6,248 bases of DNA. Origin: Bacillota bacterium. Lineage in GTDB: Bacteria > Bacillota > Clostridia > UBA1381. The notes beneath the pieces were generated by a model, which had not been told where the DNA came from, did not search any database, and saw only the letters and a list, made by a program, of their open reading frames with translations. The stretch is taken from the NCBI GenBank assembly GCA_021205715.1, contig JAJPXA010000047.1:1087-7334 (forward strand), read 5' to 3'. This document shows positions 1 to 5,029 of the stretch, piece after piece. Each line of letters begins with the position of its first letter. The stretch's first letter is position 1. The translations under genes were made by a program, and so were the position numbers.

Positions 1-60
1 TTGATTTGTTAAATTCACATAATTATATTTTTACATAAATCTTACAATTTTGTATATATT

Positions 61-89
61 TTGACTTTTTTCTTGTTTGGTGGTATAAT
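61..89 (+). promoter_or_regulatory. Sigma-70-type promoter of the small peptide gene
   Basis: The -35 box TTGACT (61-66) and a perfect -10 box TATAAT (84-89) are separated by exactly 17 bp. The AT-rich stretch 1-60 lies directly upstream, holds no gene that I can see, and could act as an UP element. Transcription should begin near 96-97, at the start of a GAAAGGCAAACT block. This is one of the strongest-looking promoters in the window, yet it serves only a 24-codon gene. That is typical of small regulated toxin or leader-peptide transcripts. Confidence 0.8.
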
Positions 90-96
90 TTTTCCC

Positions 97-180
97 GAAA
101 GGCAAACTTACGGTTTATACCGGCGGTTGAGCGCCGACATCACTTATACATCTTACTTGATGTAAAGGAGGTGGCGCTAT
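97..180 (+). promoter_or_regulatory. Structured 5' leader with possible alternative folds around the ribosome binding site
   Basis: The roughly 85-nt leader contains several perfect pairings. CGGT/ACCG pairs 111-114 with 119-122. CGGCG/CGCCG pairs 121-125 with 132-136. TACATC/GATGTA pairs 147-152 with 159-164. AGCGCC (130-135) is also complementary to GGCGCT (173-178), with a G-T wobble adding a seventh pair. That long-range stem would enclose the AAAGGAGGT ribosome binding site (164-172) together with the 147-164 hairpin. It cannot coexist with the 121-136 hairpin, because both use 132-136. Two exclusive states follow, one that restrains translation and one that frees the site. The leader matches no riboswitch class that I recognise. 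The pairing is seen in the sequence; the switch is inferred. Confidence 0.5.
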
Positions 181-255
181 ATGATGAAAAAGATTGTTAA
201 AATAATTATTTTTGTTGTCATAATTTTGCTTGCCTTTGCCGAAAAAGCGGCTTAA
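181..255 (+). CDS. 24-residue hydrophobic peptide, candidate type I toxin
   Basis: This is a very short gene, ATG at 181 to TAA at 253-255. It begins MMKKIVK, followed by an unbroken hydrophobic run of Ile, Val, Phe and Leu (residues 8-20) and ends EKAA. One short transmembrane helix with a basic N-terminus is the only domain. AAAGGAGGT at 164-172 lies 8 nt before the ATG and is a strong ribosome binding site. A second ATG at 184 is a less likely start. The gene has its own promoter, a structured leader and a terminator 8 nt after the stop, so translation looks intended. Size and layout resemble membrane-acting type I toxins (the Ibs and Fst kinds), without clear sequence homology. It could instead be a signalling or leader peptide. 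It has no cysteine, which argues against an AgrD-like cyclic pheromone. Confidence 0.6.
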   Translation: MMKKIVKIIIFVVIILLAFAEKAA

Positions 256-262
256 AAGCAAG

Positions 263-343
263 CAAAAACCGCCATAAGTGCTGAAAAATGGCGGTTTTTA
301 TAATCACATAACGGCACTCAACCGAATGAGTTTGCCTTTCACT
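263..343 (-). ncRNA. Candidate antisense small RNA (antitoxin RNA), about 80 nt
   Basis: The minus-strand promoter at 350-378 predicts a start near 343, and the shared terminator predicts an end near 263. No start codon with a ribosome binding site follows, so the product should be an untranslated RNA. It begins close to GAAAGGCAAACT (340-329) and can form a hairpin in which GGC and ACTCA pair with TGAGT and GCC across an AA bulge, followed by the terminator hairpin. Its last 36 or so nucleotides are antisense to the 3' end of the peptide mRNA. This convergent, tail-to-tail arrangement is that of Fst/RNAII, TxpA/RatA and BsrG/SR4. The boundaries are predictions. Confidence 0.6.
264..299. terminator. 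Bidirectional intrinsic terminator shared by two convergent transcripts
   Basis: A perfect 12-bp stem, AAAAACCGCCAT (264-275) with ATGGCGGTTTTT (288-299), encloses a 12-nt loop. Read rightwards it ends in five T's, and read leftwards it also ends in five T's, so it can stop both the peptide mRNA and the minus-strand small RNA. Because both RNAs carry the whole hairpin, their 3' ends are fully complementary over about 36 nt. The loops contain CUGA on the plus transcript and UUCA on the minus transcript. Both fit the short YUNR U-turn pattern found in rapidly pairing antisense RNAs, although that pattern is common by chance. Confidence 0.85.
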
Positions 344-349
344 ATCTGT

Positions 350-378
350 ATTGTACTATATCTTGTTGTACTTGTCAA
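350..378 (-). promoter_or_regulatory. Sigma-70-type promoter of the minus-strand small RNA
   Basis: Read on the minus strand, a perfect -35 box TTGACA (378-373) and a -10 box TACAAT (355-350) are 17 bp apart. It points left, away from any minus-strand protein gene and towards the terminator at 264-299, so its only apparent product is the short RNA. It sits about 45 bp beyond the stop codon of the dehydratase gene. I see no convincing terminator between that stop codon and this promoter, so read-through from upstream could add to its output. Confidence 0.8.
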
Positions 379-422
379 GATTTTTTGTGAATTTGATTAA
401 ACGCGGATTTTGTCAACAATTC

Positions 423-1370
423 CTAAAACCTTTCGAGGTACCAGTTTACGGTTTTTTTGATGCCGGTTTTGAAATCTGTTTTGCTTTGCCAGCCGAGGGT
501 TGTTTGGATTTTTGCGGGGTTGAGCGCGTATCTTAAATCGTGACCCTTTCTGTCCTCGACGTAGGTTATAAGGCTCTCGTCCTTTCCCATAAGGCTCAAT
601 ACGGTTTTTATCACGTCGATATTCGCCATTTCCGCGCGGGCGCCTACATTATATACCTCTCCCGCCTTGCCGGAATGAATTATCATATCTACCGCGCAGC
701 AATGGTCTTCCGCGTAAATCCAGTCGCGCACGTTAAGTCCGTTTCCGTAAAGGGGCACGGGCTTGTTTTCGCGCGCTCTTGATATTACGAGCGGTATCAG
801 CTTTTCGGGGAATTGGTACGGACCGTAATTGTTGGAGCATCTGGAGATTGTCGCGTTGAGCCCGTAGGTTCTCACGTATGCCGAAACGAGCAAATCCGCG
901 CTTGCCTTTGACGCGCTGTACGGGCTTGAGGCGCGTATGGGCGAGCTTTCGTCGAAGCTTAAATCCGCGCGGTCGAGCGGCAGGTCGCCGTATACCTCGT
1001 CCGTGGAAATTTGATGAAAACGCTCTACGCCGTATTTTATGCACGCGTCCATAAGCGTTTGCGTGCCGAGGATATTGGTTTTCAAAAAAATCCCGGGGTT
1101 TTCTATCGAGCGGTCAACGTGGCTTTCCGCCGCAAAATTTACGACAATGTCGGGTTTCACGCTTTCGAACGCCGCGCAAACCGCGTCCTTGTCGGCGATA
1201 TCCGCTTTGATAAAGCGTATTTCGCTTTCTATCGGCGCGAGGTTTTCCCGCTTGCCCGCATATGTGAGCTTGTCCAAAACCGTGATATTGTAATTTTTAT
1301 ATTTGTTTACCATATAATATGTAAAATTTGTGCCGATAAATCCGGCGCCGCCCGTAATCATAATGTTCAT
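423..1370 (-). CDS. rfbB: dTDP-glucose 4,6-dehydratase
   Basis: It converts dTDP-glucose to dTDP-4-keto-6-deoxyglucose with bound NAD, an early step towards dTDP-rhamnose and other deoxysugars, in the cytoplasm. The 315 residues form an extended short-chain dehydrogenase. The NAD-binding GGAGFIG is at 7-13, the catalytic TDE at 123-125, and YSASK at 151-155 (Tyr151, Lys155). SNNYGPYQFPEKLIP (179-193), VRDWIYAEDH (214-223) and GHDLRYA (276-282) match this subfamily rather than other sugar epimerases. The frame is open further upstream, but the ATG at 1370-1368 is preceded by GGAGGG with a 6-nt gap and starts exactly at the dinucleotide fold, so I chose it. The protein stops at WYLERF and lacks the tail of a few dozen residues seen in typical family members. 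No rmlA, rmlC or rmlD gene lies beside it, so the final sugar is unknown. Confidence 0.93.
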   Translation of the reverse strand: MNIMITGGAGFIGTNFTYYMVNKYKNYNITVLDKLTYAGKRENLAPIESEIRFIKADIADKDAVCAAFESVKPDIVVNFAAESHVDRSIENPGIFLKTNILGTQTLMDACIKYGVERFHQISTDEVYGDLPLDRADLSFDESSPIRASSPYSASKASADLLVSAYVRTYGLNATISRCSNNYGPYQFPEKLIPLVISRARENKPVPLYGNGLNVRDWIYAEDHCCAVDMIIHSGKAGEVYNVGARAEMANIDVIKTVLSLMGKDESLITYVEDRKGHDLRYALNPAKIQTTLGWQSKTDFKTGIKKTVNWYLERF

Positions 1371-1535
1371 AAATATCCCTCCGCTCCTCGCAAGTCTTTG
1401 CTTTACATTATCATATTTTCGCCTCAAAATCAATACGTTTTCGCGATTAAAAACAGCCGTTCGCATATTTATACCAAATCCGAGCGTCAATATGAGGTGT
1501 TTTTTGCAAAAAAGCAACAATTTTAAAATTCCCTA
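1371..1535. other. Divergent intergenic region between rfbB and the glycosyltransferase gene
   Basis: Next to rfbB there is a GGAGGG ribosome binding site (1377-1382, minus strand). Two weak minus-strand promoter candidates can be read: TTGATT (1433-1428) with GATAAT (1412-1407) at a short 15-bp spacing, and TTGACG (1490-1485) with TATGCG (1467-1462) at 17 bp. Neither is convincing. A 14-bp perfect palindrome of six T's, GC and six A's (1500-1513) lies 22 bp before the rightward -35 box and could be an operator or merely a bent AT tract. No small gene with a good ribosome binding site is visible. Confidence 0.4.
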
Positions 1536-1564
1536 TTGATTTTTTTAAACAAAAGTAGTACAAT
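1536..1564 (+). promoter_or_regulatory. Sigma-70-type promoter of the glycosyltransferase gene
   Basis: TTGATT (1536-1541) and TACAAT (1559-1564) are 17 bp apart, which predicts a start near 1571. The promoter overlaps an in-frame ATG at 1536. That rules out 1536 as the translation start and supports a start downstream of GGAGGAGG (1581-1588). Confidence 0.75.
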
Positions 1565-1595
1565 AGCCTGTGGATATTACGGAGGAGGAATGAAT

Positions 1596-2870
1596 ATGTC
1601 GGATGGTAATATTTTATTGACAGTGTTGAGCGTAATTTTGCAGGTTTTCGCGCTTACAATAGGCTTGTATTACTTCTTTGTCGGATTGGCGGGGTTCTTG
1701 CCCATAAAGGATAAGCACAAGCAAATTACGAACAAAAATCATAAATTCGCTCTTTTGGTTGCGGCGCACAACGAGGAGCAGGTGATATCGAATATGGTAA
1801 AGTCCTTGCAGGAGTTGGACTACCCCGAGGAGTTTTACGATATATACGTAATCGCCGATAACTGCACCGACAACACCGCCAAAATAGCGCGCGATGCCGG
1901 AGCGATTGTGTACGAGAGAACGGACGCTCAAAAACGCGGCAAGGGATACGCGCTCGAGTGGATGTTTGAAAGGCTTTACGAGATGGGCGACAAGTACGAT
2001 TATGTTTCTATATTTGACGCGGATAACCTTGTCGATAAAAACTTTCTTAAGGCTATGAACAAAAAGGCAAATCAGGGATTCAAGGTTGTTCAGGGATTCT
2101 TGGACAGCAAAAACCCATATGATTCGTGGATTACGGCGTCGTATTCATACTGCTTCTGGAACAATAACAGAACATTCCAGCTTTCGAGATATAAGCTCGG
2201 TTTGTCCTGCGAGCTGTCGGGCACGGGATTTATAATAGCTCTCGATACGCTTAAAAAGCTCGGATGGGGCGCAACCTGCCTTACGGAAGATATGGAGTTC
2301 ACAATGAAGCTGAGCCTTAACGGCGAAAAGGTCGCTTTCGCGTATGACGCGAAAATATACGACGAAAAGCCCCTCACGCTCGCGCAGTCGTGGCGTCAGA
2401 GGGTGCGCTGGATGCAGGGACATTGGGATGTCGCATCGAGATATTTTTGGAAGCTCATAAAGAAGGGCTTTAAGGAAAGAAGATTTTCGTGCATTGACTG
2501 CGCTACATATTTGGTTCAGCCTATAAGAATAATAGCGCTCGCGGTGATAACGTTCTTCGCTTATGTCGAAACGTTCGGTGGGGACGTCGGATTTTTGCAG
2601 ACGTCTGATTTTGCGATGAGCATATTCCCGAGCTGGATTTGGCAGGCGATAGTGGTTGTACAGCTGCTTTATGTTCCGTTTGTCGTGTCATACGAGCGCA
2701 GGGAGTTAAAGCTTAATATGATATGGTATTATCTGGGGTATATGCTTTACAACTTCACATGGGCGCCGATTTCGCTTGTGGGATGCTTTAAGAAGAACGA
2801 CACCGAATGGAGTCATACGAAGCATACGAGAATTATATCAATGAAAGAATTACAGGTTAAGAATAAATAA
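1596..2870 (+). CDS. Membrane-bound family 2 glycosyltransferase
   Basis: This predicted integral membrane enzyme moves a sugar from a nucleotide donor to a glycan or lipid acceptor on the cytoplasmic face. The 424 residues have an N-terminal helix (about 5-32), then a GT-A catalytic domain with AHNEE (57-61), the metal-binding DADN (141-144), TED with the likely catalytic Asp (230-232) and QRVRW (268-272), and about three more helices (305-325, 345-366, 375-397). The QxxRW motif and flanking helices are those of cellulose synthase, NodC and glycolipid synthase type enzymes. A PilZ domain is absent. The start at 1596 is chosen because AGGAGG lies 7 nt before it; the ATG at 1590 is an alternative two codons longer. 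The gene has its own promoter and terminator, so it is monocistronic. The donor and acceptor cannot be read from the sequence; a diacylglycerol glycolipid or an exopolysaccharide are both possible. Confidence 0.88.
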   Translation: MSDGNILLTVLSVILQVFALTIGLYYFFVGLAGFLPIKDKHKQITNKNHKFALLVAAHNEEQVISNMVKSLQELDYPEEFYDIYVIADNCTDNTAKIARDAGAIVYERTDAQKRGKGYALEWMFERLYEMGDKYDYVSIFDADNLVDKNFLKAMNKKANQGFKVVQGFLDSKNPYDSWITASYSYCFWNNNRTFQLSRYKLGLSCELSGTGFIIALDTLKKLGWGATCLTEDMEFTMKLSLNGEKVAFAYDAKIYDEKPLTLAQSWRQRVRWMQGHWDVASRYFWKLIKKGFKERRFSCIDCATYLVQPIRIIALAVITFFAYVETFGGDVGFLQTSDFAMSIFPSWIWQAIVVVQLLYVPFVVSYERRELKLNMIWYYLGYMLYNFTWAPISLVGCFKKNDTEWSHTKHTRIISMKELQVKNK

Positions 2871-2883
2871 GAATTTATATTTG

Positions 2884-2911
2884 ACGAGGACGCAATGTCC
2901 TCGTTTTTTTT
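2884..2911 (+). terminator. Intrinsic terminator of the glycosyltransferase gene
   Basis: ACGAGGAC (2884-2891) pairs perfectly with GTCCTCGT (2897-2904) around a 5-nt loop and is followed by a run of eight T's (2904-2911). It lies 13 nt after the glycosyltransferase stop codon. Confidence 0.9.
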
Positions 2912-2916
2912 GCGCG

Positions 2917-2951
2917 AAAAAGAGCGGCGGATAAAATCCGCCGCTCTTTTT
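2917..2951. terminator. Bidirectional terminator for the convergent his operon and glycosyltransferase gene
   Basis: A 16-bp perfect stem (2917-2932 with 2936-2951) has a GC-rich core, a loop of only three bases, and A/T runs of five at both ends. On the minus strand it follows the stop of the membrane-protein gene at 2984 by about 32 nt, so it should end the hisH-hisF transcript. On the plus strand it backs up the terminator at 2884-2911. Confidence 0.88.
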
Positions 2952-2983
2952 GAAATCGATTTGTTAATCGATTGATAAATCAA

Positions 2984-3427
2984 TTAAACAAAAAATCGTT
3001 TTAGCCATCCGCCGATAATTGTTGACACATATGAGAATACGGCGTAAACAATAAGCACAATCATTCCGGTGGCAATGTAGTTGACCGCGTATGTGCCTAT
3101 GTCGATGGTTGTGGATGTACTGCTGTAATAGAAAAAATAGGATAATATGGAAATCACCGTCATTACAAGCGGGAATTTGAAATTAAAGCCTATTCTTACG
3201 CCGTAAAACAATCCTATCGCGAAAATCGCGATGATGTTTATCGTAAACAGAAAAATATTAATTAAAATTTGTATTCCCGTATCGCCCATAAATACGAATA
3301 TCAGCGGGATGATGTGAAACACCACAATGGTCGCCGCGATATACATTTTCGCCGTTTCGAGTGAAAACTCGCCGCGTTTTATTATGTGGGTGTCCTCGCC
3401 CAAGCGTCTGCCTAATTTTCTTGCCAT
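2984..3427 (-). CDS. Unrecognised four-helix membrane protein, last gene of the hisHF operon
   Basis: I do not recognise this 147-residue protein. The N-terminus is basic and soluble (MARKLGRRLG, then EDTHIIKRGE), followed by about four transmembrane helices at roughly 29-47, 51-78, 86-101 and 113-136, and a short basic end (LKRFFV). A serine/threonine-rich loop (102-107) separates helices 3 and 4. There is no cysteine, no CxxC and no recognisable catalytic motif. Residue composition is Ile/Phe-rich. The ATG at 3427 is preceded by GGAGG with a 7-nt gap. The gene starts 23 nt after the hisF stop on the same strand with no terminator between, so it is probably co-transcribed with hisH and hisF. 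That could mean a linked role, for instance in transport, or simple hitch-hiking. Function is unknown. Confidence 0.8.
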   Translation of the reverse strand: MARKLGRRLGEDTHIIKRGEFSLETAKMYIAATIVVFHIIPLIFVFMGDTGIQILINIFLFTINIIAIFAIGLFYGVRIGFNFKFPLVMTVISILSYFFYYSSTSTTIDIGTYAVNYIATGMIVLIVYAVFSYVSTIIGGWLKRFFV

Positions 3428-3450
3428 AACAATTCCTCCAAACCTTAATT

Positions 3451-4209
3451 TTATACGCGGACGCTCTCGCCGTTTTCGGCGAGGTATTTTTTTAAATCCG
3501 CGATTTCTATCTCTTTAAAATGGAACAGGCTCGCCGCGAGCACCGCGTCCGCTTTGCCAATTTTGAAGGCGTCGGAAAAATGCTCGAGCTTGCCCGCGCC
3601 GCCGGAGGCTATAACGGGGATTTTCGCGTTTTCCGACACGCGTCTTGTAAGAGCGAGGTCGTAGCCGTTTTTCGTTCCGTCGCAGTCCATACTTGTGAGA
3701 AGTATTTCGCCCGCGCCCATTTTTTCGGCGGTTTTCGCCCATTCTACCGCGTCGATGCCGGTGTTCACTCTGCCGCCGTTGAGATACACGTCCCAACCGC
3801 CGGCGTTGTTTCGCTTCGCGTCTATCGCGCAGACGACGCATTGGCTTCCGAACAGCGCCGCCGCCTCCGATATAAGCTCCGGACGCTTTACCGCCGCGGA
3901 ATTTACCGAAACCTTATCCGCGCCCGCGTTTAATATTTTGCGGAAATCCTCGGCGGAGCGTATTCCGCCGCCTACGGTAAATGGTATAAACACCTGCCGC
4001 GCGACCGCCTCAACCATATCGACGACCGTTTCGCGGTTGTCGGACGACGCGGTTATATCCAAAAACACAAGCTCGTCCGCGCCCGCCTTGTCATATGCCG
4101 CGGCGCACTCGACCGGATCGCCCGCGTCGGTCAGATTAACAAAATTTACTCCCTTTACCACCCTGCCGCGGTTGACGTCAAGGCAGGGAATTATTCTTTT
4201 TGCGTACAT
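3451..4209 (-). CDS. hisF: Imidazole glycerol phosphate synthase, cyclase subunit
   Basis: HisF uses ammonia delivered by HisH to convert PRFAR to imidazole glycerol phosphate (histidine pathway) and AICAR (returned to purine synthesis). The 252 residues form the usual full-length TIM barrel. The two catalytic aspartates are present, Asp11 in IIPCLDV and Asp130 in CAIDAK. Phosphate-binding glycine motifs are seen at TVGGGIRS (78-85) and VIASGGAG (199-206), as is LLTSMDCDGTKNGYD (170-184). The start ATG at 4209 has AGGAGA 5 nt upstream. It follows hisH after 48 nt and precedes the membrane-protein gene by 23 nt. The sequence is canonical for histidine biosynthesis rather than the divergent HisF-like proteins of surface-sugar clusters. 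hisA, commonly found between hisH and hisF, is not here. Confidence 0.96.
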   Translation of the reverse strand: MYAKRIIPCLDVNRGRVVKGVNFVNLTDAGDPVECAAAYDKAGADELVFLDITASSDNRETVVDMVEAVARQVFIPFTVGGGIRSAEDFRKILNAGADKVSVNSAAVKRPELISEAAALFGSQCVVCAIDAKRNNAGGWDVYLNGGRVNTGIDAVEWAKTAEKMGAGEILLTSMDCDGTKNGYDLALTRRVSENAKIPVIASGGAGKLEHFSDAFKIGKADAVLAASLFHFKEIEIADLKKYLAENGESVRV

Positions 4210-4220
4210 TTTTATCTCCT

Positions 4221-4254
4221 ATGCGCTTTTATTTACGCGCTCTTATTTATGCGT
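4221..4254. repeat. Short 14-bp tandem repeat in the hisH-hisF spacer
   Basis: ATGCGCTTTTATTT (4221-4234) is followed directly by ACGCGCTCTTATTT (4235-4248), with two mismatches, and then by a partial third unit ATGCGT. The array fills the whole gap between the hisH stop and the hisF ribosome binding site. It may be a recent slippage duplication. I see no stable hairpin in it that would act as a terminator. Confidence 0.6.
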
Positions 4255-4257
4255 TAA

Positions 4258-4854
4258 TTAAAGCTCCGTGAAATTTTTAAGTATTTGTATTCCCGCGCCG
4301 CCGCTCTTTTCGGGGTGGAACTGCGTCGCGAAAATGTTGCCGCGCTCCACGGCTATATCAAGCTCCGCGCCGTATTCGGTGCTTGCCGATACTATATCCG
4401 TATCGTCGGTTTTGAGGTAATACGAATGCACGAAGTACACAAACGCGTTTTCTTTTTTTAATATTTTGCTTTCCTTTTTTAGGGTGATGCTGTTCCAGCC
4501 GATATGCGGGATTTTAAGACCCGTGTCGGGAATTTTTACGATTTTGCCTTTGAAAATGCCGAGTCCCTCCGCGCCGGGGCTTTCCTCGCTTTCCTCGAAC
4601 ATAAGCTGAAGTCCCAGGCAAATGCCCAACAGCGGCTTGCCGGAGTCGGCGGTTTCTCGTATTACCCTGTCAAGTCCCGAGGAGCGCAGGGCATCCATAG
4701 CCGCGCCGAACGCGCCGACACCCGGAAGTATCACCTTGTCGGCGGCGAGTATCATGTTCGCGTCGCCCGTTATAACCGAGTCGGCGCCCAGATAATCGAG
4801 CGCGTTTTTGACGCTCTTGAGATTTCCCGCGCCGTAATCTATTATCGAAATCAT
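4258..4854 (-). CDS. hisH: Imidazole glycerol phosphate synthase, glutaminase subunit
   Basis: HisH is the class I glutamine amidotransferase partner of HisF: it hydrolyses glutamine and passes ammonia through the HisF barrel. The 198 residues match the usual length of about 200. The N-terminus IIDYGAGNLKSV (4-15) is diagnostic. The PGVGAF oxyanion-strand motif is at 44-49, and the catalytic triad is Cys79 in GICLGLQ, His180 and Glu182 in QFHPEKSG. IPHIGWN (115-121) at the HisF interface is intact. An upstream in-frame ATG at 4917 is rejected: the ATG at 4854 has AGAGGG 7 nt before it and begins exactly where HisH proteins begin, and the extension would run across the promoter at 4889-4917. 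It is the first gene of the hisH - hisF - membrane protein unit. Confidence 0.95.
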   Translation of the reverse strand: MISIIDYGAGNLKSVKNALDYLGADSVITGDANMILAADKVILPGVGAFGAAMDALRSSGLDRVIRETADSGKPLLGICLGLQLMFEESEESPGAEGLGIFKGKIVKIPDTGLKIPHIGWNSITLKKESKILKKENAFVYFVHSYYLKTDDTDIVSASTEYGAELDIAVERGNIFATQFHPEKSGGAGIQILKNFTEL

Positions 4855-4888
4855 TGTATGACCCTCTATTCTGTCAGATGTTATGGAT

Positions 4889-4917
4889 ATTTTAACACAA
4901 ACGCGCCGTAATAGCAA
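4889..4917 (-). promoter_or_regulatory. Promoter of the hisH-hisF operon
   Basis: On the minus strand, TTGCTA (4917-4912) and TAAAAT (4894-4889) are 17 bp apart, predicting a start near 4882 and a leader of about 28 nt. The leader is too short for an attenuator or T-box, so any histidine control must act otherwise. The -35 box is imperfect (4 of 6). Confidence 0.65.
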
Positions 4918-4943
4918 TAAGTTTTTTGGAAATTTTGCGGCGT

Positions 4944-4981
4944 AAAAATCCCCGACGCGTGAAATTAATCCGCGTCGGGGG
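4944..4981 (-). terminator. Intrinsic terminator of glyA
   Basis: CCCCGACGCG (4950-4959) pairs perfectly with CGCGTCGGGG (4971-4980) around an 11-nt loop. Read on the minus strand the stem runs into ATTTTT (4949-4944). It lies about 50 nt after the glyA stop and separates glyA from the hisH promoter. The plus-strand side lacks a T run, so it is one-directional. Confidence 0.88.
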
Positions 4982-5029
4982 ATTCTGCATTATATATCAA
5001 TCGCAAACGCGCTGTATTTTTCGCGGAGA

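Noticed and set aside
97..160. A c-di-GMP-I (GEMM) riboswitch in the small peptide leader
   Set aside because: Only the AAAGGCAAAC opening matches. The tetraloop hairpin and the GACGCAAAGC block that define the class are missing, and the same opening also appears in the antisense RNA.
351..536. A rightward 61-residue reading frame
   Set aside because: It starts inside the minus-strand promoter, lacks a ribosome binding site and overlaps the end of rfbB antisense. It has no protein-like motif.
1371..1520. A 50-residue N-terminal extension of RfbB
   Set aside because: The dehydrogenase fold starts at the ATG at 1370, which has its own GGAGGG site. The extension is low in family resemblance and would occupy the intergenic region.
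2954..2984. Two AATCGATT palindromes and an adjacent ATTGAT/ATCAAT inverted repeat after the terminators
   Set aside because: They are short AT-rich palindromes in a terminator region, with no matching flanks, target duplication or neighbouring recombinase to suggest an attachment site.
3695..4261. Long rightward frame opposite hisF
   Set aside because: It is a shadow of the GC-rich third codon positions of hisF, with a Ser/Ala/Thr-rich composition, no ribosome binding site and no recognisable domain.
3451..4854. HisH/HisF as surface-sugar amidotransferase partners instead of histidine enzymes
   Set aside because: Both proteins keep the canonical catalytic and interface residues throughout, and no WbpG-type amidotransferase is nearby.
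4855..4917. A 21-residue N-terminal extension of HisH
   Set aside because: It would cross the likely promoter and lacks a ribosome binding site, and HisH proteins start at the MISIIDYGAG position.
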